A stretch of DNA of 60,786 nt from Cyanobium sp. C1_MAG_00004. GTDB lineage: Bacteria > Cyanobacteriota > Cyanobacteriia > PCC-6307 > Cyanobiaceae. Each line of letters starts with the position of its first letter. Within the stretch, counting starts at the first letter, position 1. A model generated the notes under the pieces. That model ran no database searches. It was not told the DNA's origin and saw nothing but the letters and a program-made list of their open reading frames with translations. This document shows positions 27,024-34,202 of this stretch, in pieces. The DNA is taken from assembly GCA_027486935.1 (NCBI GenBank), contig JAIXOF010000129.1, forward strand, positions 1 to 60,786, read 5' to 3'. A program made the translations under genes and the position numbers.

Positions 27024-27049
27024 AAGGCGGCCCTGAGGCCGCCTTTTTT
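27024..27049 (+). terminator. Intrinsic terminator of hup
   Basis: AAGGCGGCC (27024-27032) and GGCCGCCTT (27037-27045) form a perfect stem with loop CTGA, and the T run continues to 27049. It lies 31 bases after the hup stop and 22 bases before the gluQ start. Confidence 0.95.
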
Positions 27050-27070
27050 GTCGATCTGCTGCCGCGTCAC

Positions 27071-28018
27071 GTGCGCGTCAGGCTCGAGCAGGGCCTGGCG
27101 CTGCGTGGCCATGGCTACCGGGGGCGTTATGCACCGTCGCCCAGCGGTGCCCTGCACCGGGGCAATCTGCGCACGGCTCTGGTCAGTTGGCTGGAGGCGC
27201 GACTGGCCGGTGGTGCCTGGCTGCTGCGCATCGATGATCTCGACACCCCGCGCCTGGTGGCCGGTGCCGAGCTTCAGATCCTTGATGATCTGCGCTGGCT
27301 AGGCCTCAACTGGGACGGCCCGCTCTGCCGCCAGAGCGAGCGACGCGGTCTGTACAACAGCGTGCTGACAGCCTGGCGTCGTGCCGGTCTGCTCTATCCC
27401 TGCCGTTGCTCGCGGCGGTTGCTGGCCGATGTGTCGGCACCCCACGGCACCCTGAACGTCTACCCCGGCTTCTGCCGCGGACGCCAGCTCGGATGGGGGC
27501 CCGAACAGGGGCGCCTGCCCAGTTGGCGGCTGCGCCTAGGAGACGGCGAACTGCGGTGGTCAGAACGGTTGGCTGCCGCCGGGGTGCTCGATGGCCCTTC
27601 GGCGGTGGGCGATGTGGTGCTGCGGCGCGCCGATGGGTTCATCGCTTATCACCTCGCCACGGCGATTGATGAGCTCGACCTGGGCATCACCGAGGTGGTG
27701 CGGGGCCAAGACCTGTGGAGTTCCACGGCGGCTCAAGTGGCGGTCCTGCGGCAGCTGGGGGCGCCGCCGCCCCGCTACGCCCACGTGCCGCTCTGGCGTG
27801 ACGCTGCCGGTCAGCGCCTGAGCAAGCGTGAGGGCTCAGAGGGATTGGCGGGGTATCGCGCACGGGGCTGGGATGGCCCGGCGGTGATCGGCGACCTGGC
27901 TGCCAGCCTCGGCCTGGTGGCGGCGGGCGAGCGGCTCAGTGCCGATGAGCTGCTTGAGGAGCTGCGTCATCAGCCTGGGCGCCTTGCCGCAGTCCTGGGC
28001 AGAGCCCTGAAGCCTTAA
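27071..28018 (+). CDS. gluQ: Glutamyl-Q tRNA(Asp) synthetase
   Basis: Truncated glutamyl-tRNA synthetase paralogue that attaches glutamate to queuosine at the wobble position of tRNA-Asp. The 315-residue protein has GRYAPSPSGALHRGNLRTAL (HIGH-like), LRIDDLDTPR, a zinc-type CRCSRR segment, DGFIAYHLATAIDEL and the KMSKS-like RLSKREG, and it lacks an anticodon-binding domain. GTG at 27071 is the annotated start; the first 17 residues are unusual and translation could begin nearer GRYAPSP. It directly follows the hup terminator. Confidence 0.93.
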   Translation: MRVRLEQGLALRGHGYRGRYAPSPSGALHRGNLRTALVSWLEARLAGGAWLLRIDDLDTPRLVAGAELQILDDLRWLGLNWDGPLCRQSERRGLYNSVLTAWRRAGLLYPCRCSRRLLADVSAPHGTLNVYPGFCRGRQLGWGPEQGRLPSWRLRLGDGELRWSERLAAAGVLDGPSAVGDVVLRRADGFIAYHLATAIDELDLGITEVVRGQDLWSSTAAQVAVLRQLGAPPPRYAHVPLWRDAAGQRLSKREGSEGLAGYRARGWDGPAVIGDLAASLGLVAAGERLSADELLEELRHQPGRLAAVLGRALKP

Positions 28019-28094
28019 GGAAAGTTTCGGGATCAAACCGTGCTGGCCGGACCACACTGAACCCAATTCGGAAACACTGTTGGAGATGGGTGGA

Positions 28095-28349
28095 ATGGGG
28101 CAAAGCCAGGTCTGTCAGCGCTGCGGTGGCAGCGGCATGCTCAGGTTGGGCGATCAGAGTTTTCGCACCTGCCTCGAGTGCCTGGGGCAGGGACGGCTGA
28201 ACGGATTCACGGCTTCCACCACCACGGTTGCCACCACCACGGCTGCAACCACCATGGCGGCCCTGCGTCAGGTTGAGCCGGCCACGGTTCAGCTCAGCAG
28301 TTCACGCCCTCTCAACGGCGCGCCTGCTTCTGCTTCTGCCGCCAGATGA
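28095..28349 (+). CDS. Small protein with CxxCxGxG-type zinc motif
   Basis: An 84-residue protein whose N-terminal 35 residues contain CQRCGGSGML and CLECLGQGRL, the pair of CxxCxGxG repeats found in DnaJ-type zinc ribbons. The rest is threonine- and alanine-rich and probably disordered. The ATG at 28095 is preferred over 28086 or a TTG at 28080 because GGAG stands nine bases upstream. The 3' end overlaps a small gene on the other strand. The function is unknown. Confidence 0.7.
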   Translation: MGQSQVCQRCGGSGMLRLGDQSFRTCLECLGQGRLNGFTASTTTVATTTAATTMAALRQVEPATVQLSSSRPLNGAPASASAAR

Positions 28350-28431
28350 AGAAGGCTGTGGTGGCCACCACCGCTGCCAGAGGTGCTGCGGTCAGCAGCA
28401 GCAGAATCACGGCTGTCCAGTCGGTGTACAT
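28312..28431 (-). CDS. 39-residue single-pass membrane peptide
   Basis: This short frame encodes a classic small membrane protein: a six-residue N-terminus MYTDWT, one hydrophobic helix of about 22 residues (AVILLLLTAAPLAAVVATTAF), then FIWRQKQKQARR, a basic stop-transfer tail. Size and layout resemble small subunits of photosynthetic complexes, but no specific family was recognised. It overlaps the 3' end of the zinc-motif gene on the opposite strand by 38 bases and is divergent from the secreted-protein gene that follows. Confidence 0.6.
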   Translation of the reverse strand: MYTDWTAVILLLLTAAPLAAVVATTAFFIWRQKQKQARR

Positions 28432-28435
28432 CGGT

Positions 28436-28741
28436 TTGGGGCCTTGCCTCGTTCGACATCCTCTCATTGATCGCCTGCGTCACCCCTGCCTTTCGGCGCT
28501 GGCAGGGGCCATGGGCGCGGCCCTGATCCTGACGGGCGGCACCGCCAGGGCCGGCGTGCTGTTCGAGAACTGCGTCAGTGGGCTGGATGGCGCGGTCAGC
28601 TGCGACACCCGGCCCACCGGCAACACCCGCCTCGATGACGAAGCCGCTCGCTACGGCCTGTTTGATCAGGCCAGCCCGGGCTGGGCTGAATACAACCCCT
28701 ATGAGGGCGACGACCAGATGCTGGGCGGCGGCAGTTGGTGA
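28436..28741 (+). CDS. Small secreted protein, conserved in picocyanobacteria
   Basis: The mature part is strongly patterned: GVLFENCVSGLDGAVSCDTRP, TGNTRLDDEAARYGLFDQASPGWAEYNPYEGDD. It is preceded by a signal peptide with basic residues (RHPLIDRLRH), a hydrophobic core (LSALAGAMGAALILTGG) and an ARA cleavage site. Two cysteines could form a disulfide. The start is uncertain: the TTG at 28436 keeps the whole signal peptide, while ATG at 28511 would cut it short. I recall similar picocyanobacterial proteins without function. It ends 50 bases before hoxE. Confidence 0.65.
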   Translation: MGPCLVRHPLIDRLRHPCLSALAGAMGAALILTGGTARAGVLFENCVSGLDGAVSCDTRPTGNTRLDDEAARYGLFDQASPGWAEYNPYEGDDQMLGGGSW

Positions 28742-28791
28742 GCAGACCCGCTGCAGGACGCCAACAGACCGGTTGAATCCCGATAGAGCAG

Positions 28792-29271
28792 GTGCACAGG
28801 CGGGCTCAGGTCTCGCCCCCCTTGCACCTGGAGTCGGCTGTGAACAGCGCGGTGACAGCCAGCGTCGAGCGATGCATCGCCCGCCATGGCCGCTGTCCTG
28901 AAGCGCTGATCGAAATTCTGCATGCCCTGCAGCACCAGCACGGGTGGCTGTCACCGCCCGCCCTGGCAGCGGTATCCCGGGGCCTGGCCCTGCCCCTGAG
29001 CCGGGTGCAGGGGGTCGCCAGCTTTTATCACCTGTTCGCTTTGCAACCGCCGCCGCGCCACCGCATCGCGGTCTGCCTGGGAACGGCCTGCTTTGTGCGC
29101 GGCGCCAGTGCGTTGCAGCAGCGGCTCGTGCAGGATCTGGCCCCAGGGTGGCAGCTCGAGCAGCTCAGCTGCGTCGGGGCCTGCGCCCAGGGACCGGTGC
29201 TGCTGGTTGATGGTCAGATTGCCGGTCTTGCAGCCATGGAGCTGCTGGCTCCGGCGGCTGGGGTGTCCTGA
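28792..29271 (+). CDS. hoxE: Bidirectional hydrogenase diaphorase subunit HoxE
   Basis: Thioredoxin-like [2Fe-2S] subunit of the hydrogenase diaphorase, related to NuoE, and a proposed contact point for ferredoxin or flavodoxin. The 159-residue protein has a helical N-terminal part (RCPEALIEILHALQHQHGWL, VASFYHLFALQP) and the cluster ligands in CLGTACFVRGA and CVGACAQGP. GTG at 28792 is used; a GTG at 28840 is possible. It is the first gene of the hox-hyp-nifJ operon, and its stop overlaps the hoxF start by one base. Confidence 0.95.
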   Translation: MHRRAQVSPPLHLESAVNSAVTASVERCIARHGRCPEALIEILHALQHQHGWLSPPALAAVSRGLALPLSRVQGVASFYHLFALQPPPRHRIAVCLGTACFVRGASALQQRLVQDLAPGWQLEQLSCVGACAQGPVLLVDGQIAGLAAMELLAPAAGVS

Positions 29272-30815
29272 TGGCCCAGATTCGCTGCTGCACGGCCAGC
29301 GGCTGCCGGGCTGCCGGTGGTGATGCCCTGCAGCAGGCCCTGCAGCAGGCCCGCGGGCACCAGGGTCTGTCGCCGGCCGCGCTGTCGATCAAGGCAGTGG
29401 GCTGTCTGCGGCTGTGTGGCCGGGGCCCGCTGGTGGCCCTGGACCCTGCAGATGGGGGCTGCCAGAAGCTGTATGGCGCCGTGCCCCCGGCCAGTGCTCT
29501 GGCGTTGGTGCAGCTGACGCTGGCACCGCACGCCCCCGGGGCCGCCGCCGCGCTGGCGGCCCATGCCGTCGATGGCGACCATCCGTTTTTTGCCCTGCAA
29601 CAGCCGGTCGTGCTCGAGGGCCTGGGTCGGGTCGATCCCGAATCGATCGACGATGCCCTGGCCCATGGGGCCTACAGCCAGCTGCAGCGCTGCCGCGCTG
29701 AGGCGCGCCCGGAGCAGGTGCGCGCCTGCATCCGCCGCAGCGGGCTGCGGGGCCGGGGCGGGGCGGGCTACCCCACGGGTCTCAAGTGGGACACCGTGGC
29801 CCTGCAGCCGCCGGGGCCGCGGCTGGTGGTCTGCAACGCCGACGAAGGCGACCCCGGCGCGTTCATGGACCGGGCCGTGCTCGAGGGCGACCCCCATCGT
29901 TTGCTTGAGGGTCTGGCGATTGCGGCGTTTGCCGTCGGCGCCGAGCTCGGTTACGTCTATTTGCGGGCCGAGTACCCGTTGGCGATCGCCCGGCTGCGGC
30001 GGGCCCTGCGGCAGCTGCGGCAGCGCGGTCTGTTGCAGGGCCTCGATCTGCAGCTGCGGGTGGGGGCTGGCGCCTATGTCTGTGGCGAAGAGACCGCCCT
30101 GCTGGCCTCGATCGCCGGGGGGCGCGGCACGCCCCGGCAGCGCCCCCCCTATCCCGCCCAGCAGGGGTTGTTCGGCCGGCCAACCCTGATCAATAACGTC
30201 GAGACCCTGGCGGCGGTGCCGGCGATCCTGCGGCGCGGTGCCGACTGGTACGCCGCCCTGGGCACGGGGCGCAGCCGCGGCACCAAGGTGTTTTCCCTGT
30301 CGGGTGCCCTGCCCCACACCGGCCTGGTGGAGGTGCCGATGGGCACCAGCCTGCGCACCGTCGTCGAGACCATGGGCGGGGCCAGCGGGGTCAAGGCGGT
30401 GCAGACCGGCGGTCCGGCGGGGGGGTGCATCCCCTCGGCCCTGCTTGACACCCCGATCGCCTACGAAACCCTGGCGGAGCTGGGTTCGATGCTGGGTTCG
30501 GGGGGCATGGTCGTGCTGCCCGAGGGCCTGCCGATGCCCCAGCTGGCCCGCTATTTCATGGGCTTCTGTGCCGCCGAGAGCTGCGGCAAATGCGTGCCCT
30601 GCCGGGCCGGCACGGTGCAGCTCGCGCAGTTGCTGGATCGGTTCTGCGCCGGGCGTGGCAGCGCCGGCGACCTGCAGCAGCTTGAGCAGCTGGGCCGCAT
30701 GGTCCAGGCCACCAGCCTCTGCGGCCTGGGGCAGGGGGCGCCCAATCCGGTGTTCAGCACCCTGCGCCACTTTCGCCACGAGTACGAAGCCGCCTGCGGC
30801 GGGGCACCGCGATGA
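29271..30815 (+). CDS. hoxF: Hydrogenase diaphorase flavoprotein HoxF
   Basis: FMN subunit where NAD(P)+ is reduced or NAD(P)H oxidised, homologous to NuoF. The 514-residue protein has an N-terminal thioredoxin-like domain with four cysteines (RCCTASGC, VGCLRLCG), the NAD(H)-binding GRGGAGYPTGLKW, the FMN region CNADEGDPGAF, VGAGAYVCGEETAL, and the [4Fe-4S] motif ESCGKCVPCRAG with a later cysteine in TSLCGLGQ. All recognised cofactor motifs are intact. Start and stop overlap hoxE and hoxU. Confidence 0.97.
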   Translation: MAQIRCCTASGCRAAGGDALQQALQQARGHQGLSPAALSIKAVGCLRLCGRGPLVALDPADGGCQKLYGAVPPASALALVQLTLAPHAPGAAAALAAHAVDGDHPFFALQQPVVLEGLGRVDPESIDDALAHGAYSQLQRCRAEARPEQVRACIRRSGLRGRGGAGYPTGLKWDTVALQPPGPRLVVCNADEGDPGAFMDRAVLEGDPHRLLEGLAIAAFAVGAELGYVYLRAEYPLAIARLRRALRQLRQRGLLQGLDLQLRVGAGAYVCGEETALLASIAGGRGTPRQRPPYPAQQGLFGRPTLINNVETLAAVPAILRRGADWYAALGTGRSRGTKVFSLSGALPHTGLVEVPMGTSLRTVVETMGGASGVKAVQTGGPAGGCIPSALLDTPIAYETLAELGSMLGSGGMVVLPEGLPMPQLARYFMGFCAAESCGKCVPCRAGTVQLAQLLDRFCAGRGSAGDLQQLEQLGRMVQATSLCGLGQGAPNPVFSTLRHFRHEYEAACGGAPR

Positions 30816-31510
30816 CGGCATTGACCCTGACGATCGATGGGGAGCTGCTGGCGGTCCCCCCGGGCACCACCCTGCTGCAGGCCTGCCGTCAAGAGGGTGT
30901 GGCCCTGCCGACCCTGTGCCATCTCGATGGTCTGCAGCCCGTCGGGGCCTGCCGGCTCTGCCTGGTCGAGGTGGAGGGGGCCGGGCGGTTGATGGCCGCC
31001 TGCCTGGGCCTGGTGGCCGAAGGCATGGTGGTGCGCACGGACACGCCCCAGCTGCGGGCGTTTCGCCGTCTGACGGTCGAGATGTTGTTCGCCGAAGGCA
31101 ACCATGTCTGTGCCGTCTGCGTGGCCAATGGCGCCTGTGAGCTCCAGGACGTCGCGGTGGCCGTGGGCATGGACCATGTGGACCTGACCTATCAATGGCC
31201 GCAGCGCCCTGTGGATGCCTCGCACCCGCGCTTCGCGATCGACCACAACCGCTGCATCCTCTGCACCCGTTGCGTGCGGGCCTGCGACGAGCTTGAACGG
31301 GCCCATGTCTGGGATGTGGCCTGGCGGGGCAGCCACTGCCGCATCATCGCCGGCCTGGACCAGCCCTGGGGCAGCGTCGAGGCCTGCACCAGCTGCGGCC
31401 AGTGCGTCGATGCCTGCCCCACGGGCGCCCTGTTCGACAAACAGGAGACCTGCGGCGAGCGTCAGCCCCGCCCGCAGCGGGCCCGGCTCCATCGGGGGGG
31501 CCTGCCATGA
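30812..31510 (+). CDS. hoxU: Hydrogenase diaphorase iron-sulfur subunit HoxU
   Basis: Electron-wire subunit between the diaphorase and the hydrogenase, homologous to the N-terminal part of NuoG. The 232-residue protein has a plant-type [2Fe-2S] domain ([20 protein letters not shown]), the [15 protein letters not shown] cluster region, and two ferredoxin-like [4Fe-4S] motifs, [13 protein letters not shown] and [14 protein letters not shown]. The tail is arginine-rich. The start shares an ATGA overlap with hoxF and the stop overlaps hoxY. Confidence 0.96.
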   Translation: MTALTLTIDGELLAVPPGTTLLQACRQEGVALPTLCHLDGLQPVGACRLCLVEVEGAGRLMAACLGLVAEGMVVRTDTPQLRAFRRLTVEMLFAEGNHVCAVCVANGACELQDVAVAVGMDHVDLTYQWPQRPVDASHPRFAIDHNRCILCTRCVRACDELERAHVWDVAWRGSHCRIIAGLDQPWGSVEACTSCGQCVDACPTGALFDKQETCGERQPRPQRARLHRGGLP

Positions 31511-31950
31511 CCGCGACCCAGCCCCGGCTGCGGCTGGCCACGGTCTGGCTGGCGGGCTGCAGCGGCTGCCACATGTCCCTGCTGGACCTGGACGACTGGC
31601 TGTTTGAACTGGCGCGCTTTGCCGATGTCGTCTACTCGCCGATCGCCAGCGACTGCAAAACCTTTCCGGACAACGTCGACGTCGTACTGGTCGAAGGCGC
31701 CGTGGCGGGGGCCGACCACCGGGCCCTGGCCCTGCGGCTGCGCTGCTGCAGCCGGATGGTGGTGGCGTTGGGCGACTGCGCGGTCACCGGCAATGTCAGC
31801 GCCCTGCGCAACCTCTGCCCGGAGCTGCTGGAACGGGTGCTGCCCTTGCACGCGGTGATCCCGGTGGATCTGTATGTGCCGGGGTGTCCGCCGTCGGCTG
31901 ATCGCATTCGCGCCGTGCTCGAGCCGCTGTTGCACGGACGCTTGCCATGA
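31507..31950 (+). CDS. hoxY: [NiFe] hydrogenase small subunit HoxY (compact form)
   Basis: Carries the proximal [4Fe-4S] cluster next to the NiFe site. The four ligands are all present: Cys18 and Cys21 ([12 protein letters not shown]), Cys91 ([11 protein letters not shown]) and Cys127 ([11 protein letters not shown]). At 147 residues it is much shorter than the approximately 180-residue Synechocystis protein. The region between the GDCAVT motif and [14 protein letters not shown] lacks a loop of about 25-30 residues, and the C-terminal tail is also trimmed. Translation starts in an ATGA overlap with hoxU. Confidence 0.94.
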   Translation: MTATQPRLRLATVWLAGCSGCHMSLLDLDDWLFELARFADVVYSPIASDCKTFPDNVDVVLVEGAVAGADHRALALRLRCCSRMVVALGDCAVTGNVSALRNLCPELLERVLPLHAVIPVDLYVPGCPPSADRIRAVLEPLLHGRLP

Positions 31951-33407
31951 CCCGCACGATCACGATCGACCCGGTGACCCGCATCGAGGGGCACGCCCGC
32001 ATCACCCTGCAGCTCGATGGGCGGGGGCATCTGGCCGATGCGCGCTTTCAGGTGCTCGAGGTGCGCGGCTTTGAGCAGTTTTGTGTTGGGCGACCGTTCA
32101 CCGAGATGGCGGGATTGACCTCCCGCATCTGCGGGATCTGCCCGGTCAGTCACCAGCTGGCGGCGGCCCGCGCCGGCGACAAGCTGCTGGCGGTGCAACC
32201 CCCTGAGGCGGCCCAGCTGCTGCGGCGGCTGCTCAACCTGGCCCAGATCCTGCAGAGCCACGCCCTGTCGTTTTTCTATCTCAGCAGCCCCGATTGGTTG
32301 CTGGGTTGGTCGAGCGATCCGGCCCGGCGCAACATCTTCGGGCTGATGGCGGCCGATCCGGAGCTGGCGCGCGGCGGCATCGGCCTGCGCCAGTTCGGGC
32401 AGCAGGTGATCGAGCGGCTGGGGGGGCGGCGTATCCACCAGGCCTGGGCCGTTCCCGGCGGGGTGCGCACCCCGTTGGCGCCCGAGACCCGCGACTGGAT
32501 CCTGGCCCAGCTGCCCCAGGCCCGGGCCACCATGGCGCGGGTGCTCGATGGCTACAAGCGGCTGCTGGATGGTCCGCTGCGGCACGAGCAGCGCAGTTTC
32601 GGCAGTTTTGCCTCGCTGTTCATGGCGCTGGTGGGGCCCGACGGCTGCTGGGAGACCCTTGACGGTGCCCTGCGGCTGGTCGACAGCCGCGCCCAGGTGG
32701 TTGCCAGCGCCCTCAGTGCCGACGACTACGACCGGTTTCTGGGGGAGGTGCTCGAAGACTGGAGTGTTCTCAAATTTCCCTATTACCGGCCCCTGGGTTA
32801 CCCCAAGGGTTTGTACCGGGTCGGTCCGTTGGCCCGGCTCAATGTCTGCACAGCGATCGGCACGCCCTGGGCCGACGCCGAGCTGGCTGACTTTCGCGGC
32901 CGCGGGGGCACCCCCGCCAGCGGCGGGCGGATCGTCACCGCCGCATTTGCCTACCACCAGGCGCGGTTGGTGGAGATCGTCGCCTGCTTGGAGGGGATCG
33001 AGGCGCTGCTGCAGGACCCCCGGATCCTGGACAGGCGGGTGCGGGCCCACGCCAGCCTCAATGCCCTCGAGGCCGTGGGCGTCGGCGAGGCGCCCCGCGG
33101 GACCCTGTTTCATCACTACCGGGTCGACGACAACGGGCTGCTGACCGCCGTCAATCTGATCATCGCCACCGGCCAGAACAACCTGGCGATGAACCGCACC
33201 GTGGCCCAGATCGCCCGGGCCTGCCTGCCCTGGCCACTGCCTGCGTCGGCCGCAATCCCCGAGGCGCTGCTCAACCGGGTGGAGGCGGGGATCCGTTGCT
33301 ACGACCCCTGCCTCAGCTGCAGCACCCACGCGGCCGGGGCGATGCCCCTGCACATCGAGCTGCGCGACGCCAGCGGTGCCCTGCTGTGCGAGACGGTGCG
33401 CGATTGA
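31947..33407 (+). CDS. hoxH: [NiFe] hydrogenase large subunit HoxH
   Basis: Contains the NiFe active site of the bidirectional, NAD(P)-linked (group 3d) hydrogenase. The nickel ligands are [10 protein letters not shown] (Cys62, Cys65) and [12 protein letters not shown] (Cys455, Cys458). RIEGHA near the N-terminus and a full 486-residue length confirm the class. A 25-residue tail after His461 is the expected substrate of the HoxW endopeptidase, removed after nickel insertion. The stop codon overlaps the hoxW start by one base. Confidence 0.97.
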   Translation: MTRTITIDPVTRIEGHARITLQLDGRGHLADARFQVLEVRGFEQFCVGRPFTEMAGLTSRICGICPVSHQLAAARAGDKLLAVQPPEAAQLLRRLLNLAQILQSHALSFFYLSSPDWLLGWSSDPARRNIFGLMAADPELARGGIGLRQFGQQVIERLGGRRIHQAWAVPGGVRTPLAPETRDWILAQLPQARATMARVLDGYKRLLDGPLRHEQRSFGSFASLFMALVGPDGCWETLDGALRLVDSRAQVVASALSADDYDRFLGEVLEDWSVLKFPYYRPLGYPKGLYRVGPLARLNVCTAIGTPWADAELADFRGRGGTPASGGRIVTAAFAYHQARLVEIVACLEGIEALLQDPRILDRRVRAHASLNALEAVGVGEAPRGTLFHHYRVDDNGLLTAVNLIIATGQNNLAMNRTVAQIARACLPWPLPASAAIPEALLNRVEAGIRCYDPCLSCSTHAAGAMPLHIELRDASGALLCETVRD

Positions 33408-33868
33408 TGGCGAGCGCAGACCTGGTGATCGGCATCGGCAACCCGTTGCGCGGCGACGACGGCATCGGGGCGCTGGTGGCCGGCCAGGCCCGCAGCCTGG
33501 CTGCCGGCGCCCACCGCGGCAACCTGCGGGTGCAGGTGGTGCAGCAGCTGACCCCCGAGCGTGTTCTCGATCTGCAGCGGGCCGATCGGGTGCTGTTCGT
33601 GGATGCCTGCTGCCAGGCAGCAGCGCCCTGCCTACAGCCGCTGGCCGTCGCCCAGCCGGGCGAGCTGGCGCTGGGGCTGAGTCATCGGCTCGAACCGGCC
33701 CAGCTGCTGGCCCTGACGGACCTGCTGAGCGGTCGCGCACCGGCGGCCACCCTGCTGCGGCTGCCGGTCCATGTCCTGGACCATGGTCAGGGGCTGTCGC
33801 CCATGGCGCGGCGCCAGTTGCCCCAGGCCCGCTGGCTGCTGCTGCAGTGGATGAACGGCCATGCATGA
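33407..33868 (+). CDS. hoxW: Hydrogenase maturation endopeptidase HoxW
   Basis: Removes the C-terminal extension of HoxH once the NiFe centre is complete. The 153-residue protein has the family opening VIGIGNPLRGDDGIGALVA, whose acidic residue corresponds to a nickel-sensing ligand, the strand DRVLFVDACCQ with the second acidic ligand, and LSHRLEPAQLL with the expected histidine. The ATG at 33407 overlaps hoxH; the longer upstream frame is inside hoxH. It overlaps hypA by eight bases. Confidence 0.93.
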   Translation: MASADLVIGIGNPLRGDDGIGALVAGQARSLAAGAHRGNLRVQVVQQLTPERVLDLQRADRVLFVDACCQAAAPCLQPLAVAQPGELALGLSHRLEPAQLLALTDLLSGRAPAATLLRLPVHVLDHGQGLSPMARRQLPQARWLLLQWMNGHA

Positions 33869-34202
33869 ACTGGGCCTGATGGCGGCGTTGCGGGACCAGG
33901 CCCTGGCGGCGATGACCCGGCAGGGTGGTCGCCAGGTGGTGGCCATGACCGTGCGGCTCGGCGAACTGGCCGGGGTCGATGCCGCCGCCCTGTTGCAGGC
34001 CCATGCGGTGGTGTCGGCGGGGACCCCTGCCGCAGCGGCCCAGCTGCGGTTCGAGCCGGTGGCGGCTCGCTGGTTCTGCGCTGGCTGCGCCGACGGGTTT
34101 TCGGCCGCGGCGGGCGACTGCACCTGCCCCCGCTGCGGCAGCCCCAGTCCGCGGTTGCTGCAGGGGGGCGAGCTGCAGCTGCTGGCGATCGAGATCGATT
34201 GA
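33861..34202 (+). CDS. hypA: Hydrogenase nickel incorporation protein HypA
   Basis: Nickel chaperone that delivers Ni2+ to the large subunit. The 113-residue protein begins with the nickel-binding MHELGL, in which His2 is essential, and has a zinc-binding domain with CAGC (73-76) and CPRC (89-92). Its usual GTPase partner HypB has no gene in this window. It lies between hoxW and hypF with overlaps on both sides. Confidence 0.93.
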   Translation: MHELGLMAALRDQALAAMTRQGGRQVVAMTVRLGELAGVDAAALLQAHAVVSAGTPAAAAQLRFEPVAARWFCAGCADGFSAAAGDCTCPRCGSPSPRLLQGGELQLLAIEID

